A DNA stretch of 64,000 nucleotides from the NCBI GenBank assembly GCA_041563315.1, contig JBFFNE010000005.1, forward strand, positions 4,269 through 68,268. The letters are read 5' to 3'. This stretch comes from JBFEYJ01 sp041563315. GTDB taxonomy: Bacteria > Pseudomonadota > Gammaproteobacteria > Thiohalomonadales > Thiohalomonadaceae. The notes beneath the pieces were generated by a model. It had not been told where the DNA came from, ran no database searches, and saw nothing but the letters and a program-made list of their open reading frames with translations. Made by a program: the position numbers and the translations under genes. Below, one piece after another: positions 54,075 to 62,290 of this stretch. The stretch's first letter is position 1, and each line of letters starts with the position of its first letter.

Positions 54075-55004
54075 TCACTCGCCAGTCCCCACGAGAGTGA
54101 ACCACATAGGTAAGGTGATCACACTCAGTGCCGTACTCAGGGTGACCGCCATGGCGTAGAGGCTGCTATCGAGACGGTAGCGATCGCACAGCACGATCCC
54201 CAGCACCATGCTCGGCATGGCCGCCTCCAGTACCACGGCGGTACGCAAACCGCCTTCCAAACCAGTAACGCCACTCGCCCCCCACACCACCAAGGGGGCC
54301 AGCAGCAACTGGATGAACACCACCGGCAGCACCAACGACAAGTGCTGCCCCCAGCCACTCCCCCAGCGCAGACCCAGACCCAGCGAGAACAGCATCAGCG
54401 GCACCACACCGGCAGCCAGCATGTCCATCACTCCGGCAGGCACCGACGGCAGCGGCACCCCGCCCAGATTGAGTGTGACACCCACAATCGCTGCCCACAA
54501 CGGTGGCACCCGCAATAGGTTGCTCAGCGGGTGGGCTCGGCTTTCACCGCCACCATAATGCTGTGCCAGCATCACACCGACGCTCAGCAACAACGGGGTG
54601 CAAGCAAACAGATCGTATTGAATGGCCACGGCACGAGCCCACGGACCGAGCGCCGCCTCCAGTACCGGCAAGCCCATGTAAGTGGCATTGGGGAAGGCCG
54701 CGGCCAGCAACAGAGCCCCCAGTGCCGCACTGGCCGGACGCCTGCGCCGGAACCACAACCAGGCGCTTGCCATGCCCACACCAATGCCCACCATGGCCAG
54801 CAGAGCGACACGTAGCGCGTCGAGCGACAAGGAGGCACGCCACAGCACCACCAGGACCAGCGCCGGCAGCAGCAGCACATAGACCAGCGTAGTTAAGCTA
54901 GTGCGCAGGGTATCGGCATCAAGTCCCTGCGGACTCAAGAGACGCCACAGCACTCCGCACAGAATTAGAATGGCCGTCTGGCCGATAACCTCATACATAG
55001 GCAA
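54075..55004 (-). CDS. AEC-family auxin-efflux-carrier-like transporter
   Basis: The 309-residue protein has about ten membrane helices in two halves. LILCGVLWRLLSPQGLDADTLRTSLTTLVYVLLLPALVLVVLW and AALGALLLAAAFPNATYMGLPVLEAALGPWA with the helix-break Asn-Ala-Thr-Tyr, then LSVGVMLAQHYGGGESRAHPLSNLLRVPPLWAAIVGVTLNLGG match the AEC/Mdc family. Substrates are organic anions in characterised members. The gene ends in GE; YjbQ follows upstream on the same strand. Confidence 0.9.
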   Translation of the reverse strand: MPMYEVIGQTAILILCGVLWRLLSPQGLDADTLRTSLTTLVYVLLLPALVLVVLWRASLSLDALRVALLAMVGIGVGMASAWLWFRRRRPASAALGALLLAAAFPNATYMGLPVLEAALGPWARAVAIQYDLFACTPLLLSVGVMLAQHYGGGESRAHPLSNLLRVPPLWAAIVGVTLNLGGVPLPSVPAGVMDMLAAGVVPLMLFSLGLGLRWGSGWGQHLSLVLPVVFIQLLLAPLVVWGASGVTGLEGGLRTAVVLEAAMPSMVLGIVLCDRYRLDSSLYAMAVTLSTALSVITLPMWFTLVGTGE

Positions 55005-55024
55005 CTCTCACCGTATCAGAACGT

Positions 55025-55465
55025 TCAACTGCCAACATGAACAATCACCTGCCGAGTGTGACGCATCGTCCGGTGCTCCCACAGATAGATCCCCTGCCAG
55101 GTTCCAAGCGCGAGTCGTCCGTCCAGCACCGGAATGGCGAGTGAGGTGGCCGTCAGTACACTTTTGATATGTGAAGGCATATCGTCGGGACCTTCCTGGG
55201 TATGGGTAAACAGTGGATCACACTCTGCCACCAGTCGATTGAGCCAGTTTTCCAGGTCAGTCCTCGCTGAAGGGTCGGCATTCTCCTGAATAATCAGACT
55301 CGCCGATGTGTGCTGCACAAAGACGGTACACAGTCCCTCCCCGATGGCCGCCTGGCGAACAATCGATTCGACGTCACGGGTAATGTCATGCAGCCCCTGC
55401 CGGGCTGTGGAAACCTCTAACACCCTAACCACCAGCCCTCTCCAGCAATGGAAAATATCGTTCAA
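55025..55465 (-). CDS. yjbQ: YjbQ/UPF0047 family protein
   Basis: The 146-residue protein shows the family signature GLCTVFVQHTSASLIIQENADPSARTDLENWL, DPLFTHTQEGPDDMPSHIKSVLTATSLAIPVLDGRLALGTWQGIYLWEHR. E. coli YjbQ has weak thiamin-phosphate synthase activity, while its real role is unknown. Length is normal. The gene lies 20 bases ahead of the AEC transporter on the same strand and may share a transcript. Confidence 0.93.
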   Translation of the reverse strand: MNDIFHCWRGLVVRVLEVSTARQGLHDITRDVESIVRQAAIGEGLCTVFVQHTSASLIIQENADPSARTDLENWLNRLVAECDPLFTHTQEGPDDMPSHIKSVLTATSLAIPVLDGRLALGTWQGIYLWEHRTMRHTRQVIVHVGS

Positions 55466-55744
55466 TCAGACCTGACCTATGCTATCACCTTTATTTCCAA
55501 TAATTGGTGCAGAAGTAAGAACGGAAGCATAAGGGCTCAACCATTATTTCGATAAATAGTGCTTTTTTTGCCCCAGCAGAAGTCCCAGCTGTTCGATTCC
55601 TGCAAAAAGTGCAAGCAAATTGTGTAAAAAAGCCATTTACCACCTTCTAATCACTTGTATTTTTGCTACATGCAATAGAAAATCTGCGGCGTTGCTTGCC
55701 GTTTTTCGTTTGCATTGCTGATTTTTCATTTGAGGAGAGAACTG

Positions 55745-56173
55745 ATGGTTGCCAAGAAAAAAGCCGCCGTAAAAAAAGCTGTTGCCAAGAAAGCCCCTGC
55801 CAAGAAATCTGTAGCCAAAAAAGCGGCTCCAGCTGCAGCCCCGAAAAAACTCAAAACCGTCAAGGAGGCGATGACCAAAACCGCCATGATGACCACTATC
55901 GCCGAGCAGACCGGTCTGGCCAAGAAAGATGTCACCGCCGTGATCGACTCCCTGAGCGACATCATCGAAGCACACATCAAGAAAGGCGGTGCCGGTGCCT
56001 GCACAGTGCCTGGCCTAATGAAGATAAAAACCATCCGCAAGCCAGCCCAGAAAGCACGCAAAAACGTCCCCAACCCCTTCAAGCCGGGTGAGACGATGGA
56101 CGTCGCAGCCAAACCTGCCCGTACCGTGGTCAAGGTACTGCCGCTGAAAAAACTGAAAGATATGGCCGGCTGA
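55745..56173 (+). CDS. HU/IHF-family nucleoid protein with a Lys/Ala-rich tail
   Basis: The 142-residue protein begins with a Lys/Ala-rich stretch (MVAKKKAAVKKAVAKKAPAKK, residues 1-40) reminiscent of histone H1, followed by an HU-like domain (VKEAMTKTAMMTTIAEQTGLAKKDVTAVIDSLSDIIEAHIKKGGAGACTVPGLMKIKTIRKPA). The beta-arm and NPFKPGETM-type segments are present. Fused tails of this kind occur in several bacteria and add DNA compaction. The ATG at 55745 follows GGAGAGAACTG. A terminator follows. The usual HU genes lie elsewhere. Confidence 0.93.
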   Translation: MVAKKKAAVKKAVAKKAPAKKSVAKKAAPAAAPKKLKTVKEAMTKTAMMTTIAEQTGLAKKDVTAVIDSLSDIIEAHIKKGGAGACTVPGLMKIKTIRKPAQKARKNVPNPFKPGETMDVAAKPARTVVKVLPLKKLKDMAG

Positions 56174-56198
56174 CTCCGACCAATAGCGCGAATGAACA

Positions 56199-56220
56199 AG
56201 GGGGCCGCGGCCCCCTTTTT
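56199..56220 (+). terminator. Terminator after the HU-like gene
   Basis: AGGGGGCC and GGCCCCCT form a GC-rich stem with a short GC loop, followed by five T residues. Confidence 0.88.
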
Positions 56221-56431
56221 CATGGCCGGCTGCCAGAAAAGCTTGATCTAGCAACAAAACACACCGACAGCACGTCAACAAGAACCAATAAAATTCCTTT
56301 ATAAGCGCTTTCTTTCATTGAAACGGCTAATGGAAGGCGAAAAATCTTTAGCTCCGCTATCGTTGCAAATGTTCCTGTCATGATTTATTCATAAAAGCTC
56401 AGGTACTCGAAAAAACGACGGAGGAGTTCCG

Positions 56432-57025
56432 ATGTCTGAAAACTACAGCTCATTGCCCTACAGCAACCTTACCAGCGGAACCACCTATCAGCGGCCGCCT
56501 CAGCGCCTGCCTGAGCGTGTCAATGCAGATAATCCGGCTACCGACGTCATGACTGACTTTACCAAGGTATCGGCTATCACCATGGGCCCCTGCGCTACCC
56601 TGGAGGCGGCGGAGCAACGCATGATCGCCAGCGGCGTTCGTCTTCTGCTGGTAACCGATCAATCCAACGCCATACTCGGCATCATCACTGCCACAGATCT
56701 CCAGGGCGATCGTCCGGTCAAATACCTCCAAGAGGTCGGCGGCAAGCGCGAGGATATCTTCCTGCGCGATATCATGACCCCGACCGATAAACTGGAGGTG
56801 CTCTACATGGTTGATGTGGAGAATGCCAAGGTCGGAGACATTGTCGAAACAATGAAGCGCGTCGGCCGGCAACACGCACTCGTTGTCGACCTTAACGAGG
56901 ACAAAAAACAGGTTGTACGCGGTATATTCTCAACCAAGCAGATCAGCAAACAGCTTGGGGTCACAATCGATCCGACTGAGGTCGCCAAGACCTTTGCCGA
57001 ACTTGAGGCTGCCCTCACGGCATAG
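56432..57025 (+). CDS. CBS-domain pair protein
   Basis: The 197-residue protein has two CBS domains: VMTDFTKVSAITMGPCATLEAAEQRMIASGVRLLLVTDQSNAILGIITATDLQGD and DIMTPTDKLEVLYMVDVENAKVGDIVETMKRVGRQHALVVD...VVRGIFSTKQISKQLG. Such pairs bind adenine nucleotides to sense energy status. No fused effector is present. GGAGTTCCG precedes the ATG and a terminator follows. Confidence 0.9.
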   Translation: MSENYSSLPYSNLTSGTTYQRPPQRLPERVNADNPATDVMTDFTKVSAITMGPCATLEAAEQRMIASGVRLLLVTDQSNAILGIITATDLQGDRPVKYLQEVGGKREDIFLRDIMTPTDKLEVLYMVDVENAKVGDIVETMKRVGRQHALVVDLNEDKKQVVRGIFSTKQISKQLGVTIDPTEVAKTFAELEAALTA

Positions 57026-57042
57026 TCGCAAGAGCCGCCCAT

Positions 57043-57077
57043 AAAAAAACCGGTATCATTCGATACCGGTTTTTTTG
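57043..57077. terminator. Bidirectional terminator between the CBS gene and the YfaZ gene
   Basis: ACCGGTATC (57049-57057), ATTC loop and GATACCGGT (57062-57070) are flanked by an A-run and a T-run, so both directions can stop. Confidence 0.9.
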
Positions 57078-57155
57078 TGTCACGGATATCACCGCATGCC
57101 CTGAACCTGGCGATACTAACGATTAAGTCCTATCGCCAAATCCGCAACGGGGATA

Positions 57156-57728
57156 TTAAAATAGCAGCTTGAAACCGATGTGGGCATCATCATCCAACTC
57201 CACATTGTTAAGCCCATTCTCCAGGTCCGCCGCGATATTACGGTAGCCGACATAGACAAAGGCTTGCGGCAGGAGCTGGTAATCTACTCGTACACCCGCC
57301 TCGCGGAAATTCTTGGCATCCATCAAAGAAGTGATAGTGGGGGCATAGTAAAGATGGGCGCCAACACCAACACGATGAACCGGTGAGAAGCGCATCACAC
57401 CACCAAACCCCAGCGCCGCCAGATCCTGATTGTCGCTACTGGTATAATAGATACGGCCACCGAGACTGATCAAAAAGGTTCCGGACTGGCTCCAGTTCTC
57501 TCCTGAGACATGCAGGCCGGCGTGATACAGCGTTCCATCCAGTTTCTTCTTGTCCTCGCTGTACAGCAAGCCAAGCTCCGTGCTCAGGCCACCTTTACTG
57601 CGCTCTTTCATCTCCATCGTATAGATGGCGCGGATCGCCTCGTCACGCAGATTGATATCGAGACTATCGGCGGTCGCCGCTGTGGAAACACTCCCCAGCA
57701 GAAAAAGCCCCATAGCACGCAATTTCAT
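57156..57728 (-). CDS. YfaZ-family outer-membrane protein
   Basis: The 190-residue protein has a signal peptide (about 1-20, TAATA before DSLDINL), beta-strand-rich sequence and a C-terminal Phe (HIGFKLLF). FSPVHRVGVGAHLYYAPTITSLMDAKNFREAGVRVDYQLLPQAFVYVGYRNI matches the YfaZ family. It is probably a small outer-membrane barrel of unknown function. The first 30 residues show alternation typical of strands. Confidence 0.83.
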   Translation of the reverse strand: MKLRAMGLFLLGSVSTAATADSLDINLRDEAIRAIYTMEMKERSKGGLSTELGLLYSEDKKKLDGTLYHAGLHVSGENWSQSGTFLISLGGRIYYTSSDNQDLAALGFGGVMRFSPVHRVGVGAHLYYAPTITSLMDAKNFREAGVRVDYQLLPQAFVYVGYRNIAADLENGLNNVELDDDAHIGFKLLF

Positions 57729-58072
57729 AATACACCCTCTTTATTTCGCATTTACGTAATCCAGCACTACTGCAATAATCGGCCAATGATAGCCGGAACA
57801 CAGCCTGGAATATACCCATGCGGTCACTTGTAGCAACAACAGAACTCCGCACTACTCGCAGATTCGCGCCAATAAGCGTGATAGCCATCACATTCAATGG
57901 TAAAGGGTTCAACGGCCCGGCCTTTCTGGGATGATCAGGCGGGTACAGCGCACTGAGCGTCGCGGCAGCGCGAACCAAATAAAGCCCGGTCTTGTATCCT
58001 CAGGTCTCTCACTATATAACATGCTACAAAAGAAGGGATTTATCACCAATCCACATAACTGGAGGGAATACA
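57729..58072. other. Divergent promoter region
   Basis: The space between the YfaZ gene and the haem protein gene shows no gene. AGGGAG precedes the ATG at 58073. No promoter pair is strong enough to call. Confidence 0.4.
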
Positions 58073-58657
58073 ATGAAGAAAATGCTAACCATCGCACTGC
58101 TGTGTACAACACCCGCGTCCATGGTCATGGCCGAACAGGATGACATGCAGAAGCGTGCGGCCGAAAGCAAAGCCGTTGTCAAAGCGTTCATGGGTGAGCT
58201 CAAGGGTGAACTGGGCAAAGCGATGAAGGCCGGCGGCCCAATCCAGGCGATCAAAGTGTGCAACAAGGTTGCCCCCTCAATCGCCCAGGCCCAGTCCGAA
58301 AAAACCGGTTGGGAGGTGGGACGCACCAGCCTCAAGCTGCGCAACCCCAACAACGCCCCGGATGAGTGGGAAACCATGGTGCTGAAAAAATTCGAGGAGC
58401 GCGCCGCCGCAGGTGAAAGTCCTGCAAACATGGTCCACTTCGAAGTGGTTGAGCAGAACGATACCAAAGCTTTCCGCTTCATGAAGGCAATCGGCATGCC
58501 ACCACTGGAAAAGGCCCCCTGCCTTAAGTGTCATGGCGAGAACATTGATGCCAACCTTGTCGCCAAACTCGATGAGCTCTATCCCAATGACCAGGCGCGC
58601 GGCTACAAGCCGGGTATGATCCGCGGCGCATTCACCATCACCCAACCGATGGAATAG
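58073..58657 (+). CDS. Periplasmic c-type haem protein with DUF3365 domain
   Basis: The 194-residue protein has a signal peptide (about 1-21, MVMA before EQDDM). The DUF3365/Tll0287-like domain includes ICNKVAPSIAQAQSEKTGWEVGRTSLKLRNPNNAPDEWE and a CLKCH c-haem motif about residue 150, followed by GYKPGMIRGAFTITQPM. Related haem sensors act in signal transduction, but this protein is free-standing and soluble. ATG at 58073 has GGAGGG upstream; a longer open frame is not gene-like. Confidence 0.88.
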   Translation: MKKMLTIALLCTTPASMVMAEQDDMQKRAAESKAVVKAFMGELKGELGKAMKAGGPIQAIKVCNKVAPSIAQAQSEKTGWEVGRTSLKLRNPNNAPDEWETMVLKKFEERAAAGESPANMVHFEVVEQNDTKAFRFMKAIGMPPLEKAPCLKCHGENIDANLVAKLDELYPNDQARGYKPGMIRGAFTITQPME

Positions 58658-58675
58658 ATGGCACAGTTAGAGCCG

Positions 58676-58702
58676 AAGGGGGCCTACGTAGGCCCCCTTT
58701 TT
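58676..58702. terminator. Terminator after the haem protein gene
   Basis: AAGGGGGCCTAC and GTAGGCCCCCTTTT form a perfect stem with T-run to the right. Confidence 0.9.
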
Positions 58703-58783
58703 TTGCTCACTACCTGCCTTTCCGCAGCAGCGATCATCGGGTAGAGTTGGAACCCAACTACCCTATTATTACAAGGAGCGCGC

Positions 58784-59566
58784 ATGTACCGTCACCTGCT
58801 ACTTTCGACCCTGTTATGCCTCTTCAGTATCAACAGTGCCATGGCCAGAGCCGATCTTGAACGGGAAAAGCGTCTGGGTGACCAAATTGTGGATGCCATC
58901 TTTGACGGTGAACCGATATACCTTGAGGCTGATAGCCATCAATTTCTCACCATCCACACCGAAAGTGAGGCCGAACAGGTCAAAGGGGCTGCGATTATCC
59001 TCCATGGGCGCGGCCTGCATCCTGACTGGGAAACGGTCGTGCAACCTCTGCGTACCGCTTTACCGGAGCAAGGCTGGGAAACCCTTTCCATCCACTTACC
59101 CGTCCAGGAAAAAGGGGCCAAGTATTTTGACTACGTTCCGCTCTTTCCCGAAGCCTACACACGTATCGAGGCCGCCATCGAGTATCTCAGGGAACACGGT
59201 GCAAAACGCATCGTCCTCATCGCCCACAGCTGTGGGGCACACATGGCGATGAGCTGGATCGACGACAATGGCGATAGCCCCATCGACGCATACATCGGCA
59301 TCGGTATGGGTGCTACCGACTACCAGCAGCCCATGGCAAAACCCTTTCCGCTGGCAAAGATGCACATACCCGTGCTCGACATCTACGCCAGCAAGGATTA
59401 TCCGGCGGTGCTACGCATGGCCCCGGAACGCAAGGCGATGATGGAGCAGGCCGGCAATCCGCAGTCGGCTCAGCACGTTATCGACGGCGCCGAGCACTAC
59501 TTCAACGGCTACAACGATGCCCTCATTGCGGTCATCACCAAGTGGCTCAACAAATTACAGTTCTAG
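58784..59566 (+). CDS. DUF3530-like alpha/beta hydrolase, exported
   Basis: The 260-residue protein has a signal peptide (about 1-22, NSAMA before RADLE) and an alpha/beta-hydrolase core: GAAIILHGRGLHPDWETVVQPLRTALPEQGWETLSIHLP and VLIAHSCGAHMAMSWID with the nucleophile Ser in HSCGA. VLDIYASKDYPAVLR supplies the Asp region and AEHYFNGY the His. It matches DUF3530, which is of unknown substrate and presumably periplasmic. Confidence 0.87.
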   Translation: MYRHLLLSTLLCLFSINSAMARADLEREKRLGDQIVDAIFDGEPIYLEADSHQFLTIHTESEAEQVKGAAIILHGRGLHPDWETVVQPLRTALPEQGWETLSIHLPVQEKGAKYFDYVPLFPEAYTRIEAAIEYLREHGAKRIVLIAHSCGAHMAMSWIDDNGDSPIDAYIGIGMGATDYQQPMAKPFPLAKMHIPVLDIYASKDYPAVLRMAPERKAMMEQAGNPQSAQHVIDGAEHYFNGYNDALIAVITKWLNKLQF

Positions 59567-59673
59567 TCCACGCCGTTGCTACAAAAGGGCACGGATATCG
59601 ACATCACGATGGTGTGCCTTCGCCAACCACAAAGAGTGAATCGTGCACACATCCGTCTATTCCGTGGCCTTTA

Positions 59674-60564
59674 TCAGATCACGGTTCTGCGCAGTCTGCG
59701 CAGCAGAATGCCGCCCCACTGAAAGCTCACCAGACCCAGCAAGATAGCGCCTGCCCCCAACCACACCCGGGGGGTGATCATCTCACCATTCAGCCCGCTG
59801 CCAATCAGTAGTGCCAGCACCGGCGTGATGAGGGTGACAAGACTGAGGACCGTCGCCGTGACACGCTTGAGCACATAAAAATAGAGATTGAATCCAAGCA
59901 CCGTACCGAACAGGGCGAGATAGATCACCGAACCCAACGCCCGACTGCTCATCTCTTGCGGCAACCGCCCATCGAATGTCAGCCAGACCACCAAGTATAG
60001 CGGCAAGGCGATGCTCAACGCCCCACAGTTGATACTCATCGGGTGTAACTCACCACCGATACGTTTGACCCATACCGCACTTAGTGATTGCAAGGTGACC
60101 GCTATCAGCACGGCAAGGACACCCTGTGGAGCTATCTCTTCCAGACGGCCATCGGGTATGAAGATCACCACAAGTCCACCCACGGCCAGTGCGACACCGA
60201 ACAGCTTGCCCATGCTGAAGCGCCGCTCCCCTAGCCAGTAGGTGGCAAAGATCCCAATCATTATCGGCGAAAGGCCGAACAGTACCGACACCAGACCGGA
60301 GGGGATATATTGTGCGCCCCAGTAGACACTGAGCATTGCACCGAAGACCCCTAGCCCTGCTGCCAGATAGGCATTACGTGCCTGACGATGCCACGGAAAA
60401 TCGATCCGCAACAACCACAACAGCAACATACAGACGGCATAACCGATGGCCATGCGCGCAGTCACCCCAAGCAGGAACCCCTCCTCCTCAGCACTCCATT
60501 TTATCGCCAGTGGCGTGGTAGCCCAGATCAGAACTATCCCCAGATAAGCGGCAGGGACGGACAT
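59674..60564 (-). CDS. EamA-family (DMT) transporter
   Basis: The 296-residue protein has ten membrane helices in two EamA repeats: LGIVLIWATTPLAIKWSAEEEGFLLGVTARMAIGYAVCMLLLW and GGLVVIFIPDG, then LAVLIAVTLQSLSAVWVKR...GSVIYLALFGTVLGFNLYFYVLKRVTATVLSLVTLITPVLALL. Related proteins export amino acids or metabolites. AGGAGG lies just before the ATG. A terminator-like hairpin and a small leader frame lie between a possible promoter and this gene. Confidence 0.92.
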   Translation of the reverse strand: MSVPAAYLGIVLIWATTPLAIKWSAEEEGFLLGVTARMAIGYAVCMLLLWLLRIDFPWHRQARNAYLAAGLGVFGAMLSVYWGAQYIPSGLVSVLFGLSPIMIGIFATYWLGERRFSMGKLFGVALAVGGLVVIFIPDGRLEEIAPQGVLAVLIAVTLQSLSAVWVKRIGGELHPMSINCGALSIALPLYLVVWLTFDGRLPQEMSSRALGSVIYLALFGTVLGFNLYFYVLKRVTATVLSLVTLITPVLALLIGSGLNGEMITPRVWLGAGAILLGLVSFQWGGILLRRLRRTVI

Positions 60565-60581
60565 TTTTTCCTCCTGAAAAC

Positions 60582-60612
60582 AAAAAAGCCGCAGACTTTT
60601 CCAGTCTGCGGC
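60582..60612 (-). promoter_or_regulatory. Candidate attenuator hairpin before the EamA gene
   Basis: On the minus strand GCCGCAGACT-GGAAA-AGTCTGCGGC is followed by six T residues, and the EamA ATG lies only about 18 bases further. A terminator between a promoter and its gene suggests attenuation. It could instead end the thioredoxin-fold gene 245 bases upstream. A TGCGGT segment upstream could pair with GCCGCA as a weak anti-terminator. Confidence 0.5.
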
Positions 60613-60643
60613 CTATGGAACAAAAAGGATGCTGTTACTTAAG

Positions 60644-60742
60644 CTACTGTACTTGCCTCACTCCACACGACCGCACAATGACCGCTGCTCGCCATACGAC
60701 GATCGGCATCATGACAGTGATCTGGAAGTCAAAAGTCAACAT
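60644..60742 (-). CDS. Possible leader peptide of the EamA gene
   Basis: A 32-codon frame contains MMPIVVWRAAVIVRSCGV and stops 31 bases before the hairpin. TTGACA (60777-60772) with AATGAT (60754-60749) 17 bases on could be its promoter; the first ATG would then be almost at the RNA start, and the internal ATG-ATG (about 60712) may be the true start. No ribosome site is clear. The Val/Ile-rich core is reminiscent of branched-chain amino-acid leaders, but this is speculative. Confidence 0.3.
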   Translation of the reverse strand: MLTFDFQITVMMPIVVWRAAVIVRSCGVRQVQ

Positions 60743-60856
60743 GACTCTATCATTGAGTGGGCGCAAGCGCGTGTCAAGAACAAATTCATCAAGAGAAGAC
60801 TAAACCAATAATCATGAAGTTATTTAATGGGGTAACCTGGAGGGCTCTCTTTCCGA

Positions 60857-61261
60857 TTACTGTCCATTTAACCCTTCATAGAATTGCTGAAGCGCCACCT
60901 CACTAATGCCCCCCACATGAACACCAGCAATCCGCCCATGCTCCAGCAACACCAAAGAAGGGGTGGAGGTGATTCCCAAATGACGTGCTGTCATTAAATG
61001 GCGACGGACATCAAGCTTCACCACACTGTCATCTTGCCGATGTAAGGCCTCGACCAGAGGGGTGACCGTTCGACAGGCTGCACAATGCTCGCTATAGAAA
61101 TAGAGCAGCATCCTGGGCCTCACCGCAACCCCTTTAGGAAGCACGGCTGTCAGTGGTGGCACAAGCTCTTCCCGCCGATGTTTCGCACGCAGCAGAGCTT
61201 GAAACGTCAATCCAGCCAGCACCGTCAATAACGCCAGCAAGAGGAAGATCAGCCATGGCAT
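60857..61261 (-). CDS. Membrane-anchored thioredoxin-fold protein
   Basis: The 134-residue protein has an N-terminal membrane helix (about 3-23) and a thioredoxin fold with YFYSEHCAACRTVTPLVEAL, carrying the CAAC redox pair, and the cis-Pro segment GITSTPSLVLLEHGRI. It is probably in the inner membrane with the thioredoxin domain in the periplasm or cytoplasm. Its partner is unknown. A second thioredoxin-fold gene follows upstream on the same strand. Confidence 0.87.
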   Translation of the reverse strand: MPWLIFLLLALLTVLAGLTFQALLRAKHRREELVPPLTAVLPKGVAVRPRMLLYFYSEHCAACRTVTPLVEALHRQDDSVVKLDVRRHLMTARHLGITSTPSLVLLEHGRIAGVHVGGISEVALQQFYEGLNGQ

Positions 61262-61370
61262 GATTGACCTCCTTGCGCCGTAGTGAGTCTCTCTTATTAG
61301 CCTAGCCGATTTTTCAACCGCGGCTCAGGCAATACCGCGGCAGCAAGGCCAGAGCCCCACACAGGGAAGA

Positions 61371-61709
61371 TTATTCATCGAACAGCAACCGGTAGGGGCG
61401 CTGCAAAGCCTGCCTCAGCTCCCCGATGCCGATATTGCGAACAAAACGCTGCGACTCATGACCATCGAAATACAACAGCATTGTCGGTACACTAAATACA
61501 CGGTGTTGCGCACAGATTTCCGAGTGCTCGCTGCACTCCACCCGGGCAAGTCCGATGCGCGGAAACTCCTGCTGCAGCAACAACTCTATCTTGGGAAACA
61601 AGACACTACAGACGTTGCACCCCTTGCCGGCGAAGTAGAGCACGGCGGCAGGTTGCCCACTCACAAACTCCTGAAGCGCATTAAGACTGGAAAGCGACAC
61701 CGTCATCAT
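61371..61709 (-). CDS. Thioredoxin-family protein
   Basis: The 112-residue protein starts at the Met of MMTVSLSSLNALQEFV; the longer open frame has a non-family N-terminus. The active site is GKGCNVCSVLFPKIE (CNVC) and the cis-Pro segment is VFSVPTMLLYFDG. Two more cysteines (CSEHSEIC) lie in the middle. It has no signal peptide, so it is probably cytoplasmic. It is in tandem with the membrane-anchored thioredoxin gene. Confidence 0.87.
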   Translation of the reverse strand: MMTVSLSSLNALQEFVSGQPAAVLYFAGKGCNVCSVLFPKIELLLQQEFPRIGLARVECSEHSEICAQHRVFSVPTMLLYFDGHESQRFVRNIGIGELRQALQRPYRLLFDE

Positions 61710-61775
61710 TAAGTACCCACACAAACAGAAACGTTTTTTTTTCCATTTTTGACCCCATGCTTTATGCAATGGATA

Positions 61776-62228
61776 ATGCATATACGCATTTCGCCGTTCT
61801 CATCCGCCACAGCGGAGCCAACAAGCAAGGATAACCCCTTGGCTGCACAGCTAAACGACATCGAACGCACCAACCTCGCCATGCTGGTAATGAGCATCCT
61901 CGAAGAATGGCGCGTCGCACCCGAGGATCAAGTAACCATGCTCGGCTTTCCGGAAAACACCAAGCCCCGTGAGCTTAGCCGTTATCGCAATGGCACGACA
62001 CCATTCCCCGAAGAAAAGAACATCATGGATCATGCTGAGCATGTGCTGGGAATCCAGGAGTCACTCCATGTGGTTTTCCCGCTCAATCGTAATATGCCTG
62101 GTTTCTGGCTGAAGAACCGCAACAAGTCCCTGAAGGGTATTCCGTTGCACATCATGCTAGACGAAGGGCTGAGCGGTATGCACCGTGTGTGGCGCCAGCT
62201 CGACTGCACCATCAACTGGGTCGATTGA
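61776..62228 (+). CDS. Xre/MbcA/ParS-like antitoxin-type protein without a toxin partner
   Basis: The 150-residue protein has a central helical segment (NLAMLVMSILEEWRVAPEDQVTMLGFPENTKPRELSRY) and a C-terminal part (FWLKNRNKSLKGIPLHIMLDEGLSGMHRVWRQLDCTINWVD) that resembles the DUF2384 end of MbcA/ParS/Xre antitoxins. No RES-type or other toxin gene adjoins it. The start is uncertain; ATG at 61776 is chosen, and the stretch up to about residue 20 is not conserved-looking. It is divergent from the thioredoxin gene. Confidence 0.68.
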   Translation: MHIRISPFSSATAEPTSKDNPLAAQLNDIERTNLAMLVMSILEEWRVAPEDQVTMLGFPENTKPRELSRYRNGTTPFPEEKNIMDHAEHVLGIQESLHVVFPLNRNMPGFWLKNRNKSLKGIPLHIMLDEGLSGMHRVWRQLDCTINWVD

Positions 62229-62290
62229 GTCACCGACAGCGTCCTGCCTAAGCCTTGCTGGGCAGACGACCACACTTGAGGCGGCCCGGA

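Noticed and set aside
60629..60811. 60-codon plus-strand frame
   Set aside because: It is antisense to the possible EamA leader and has no protein-like features.
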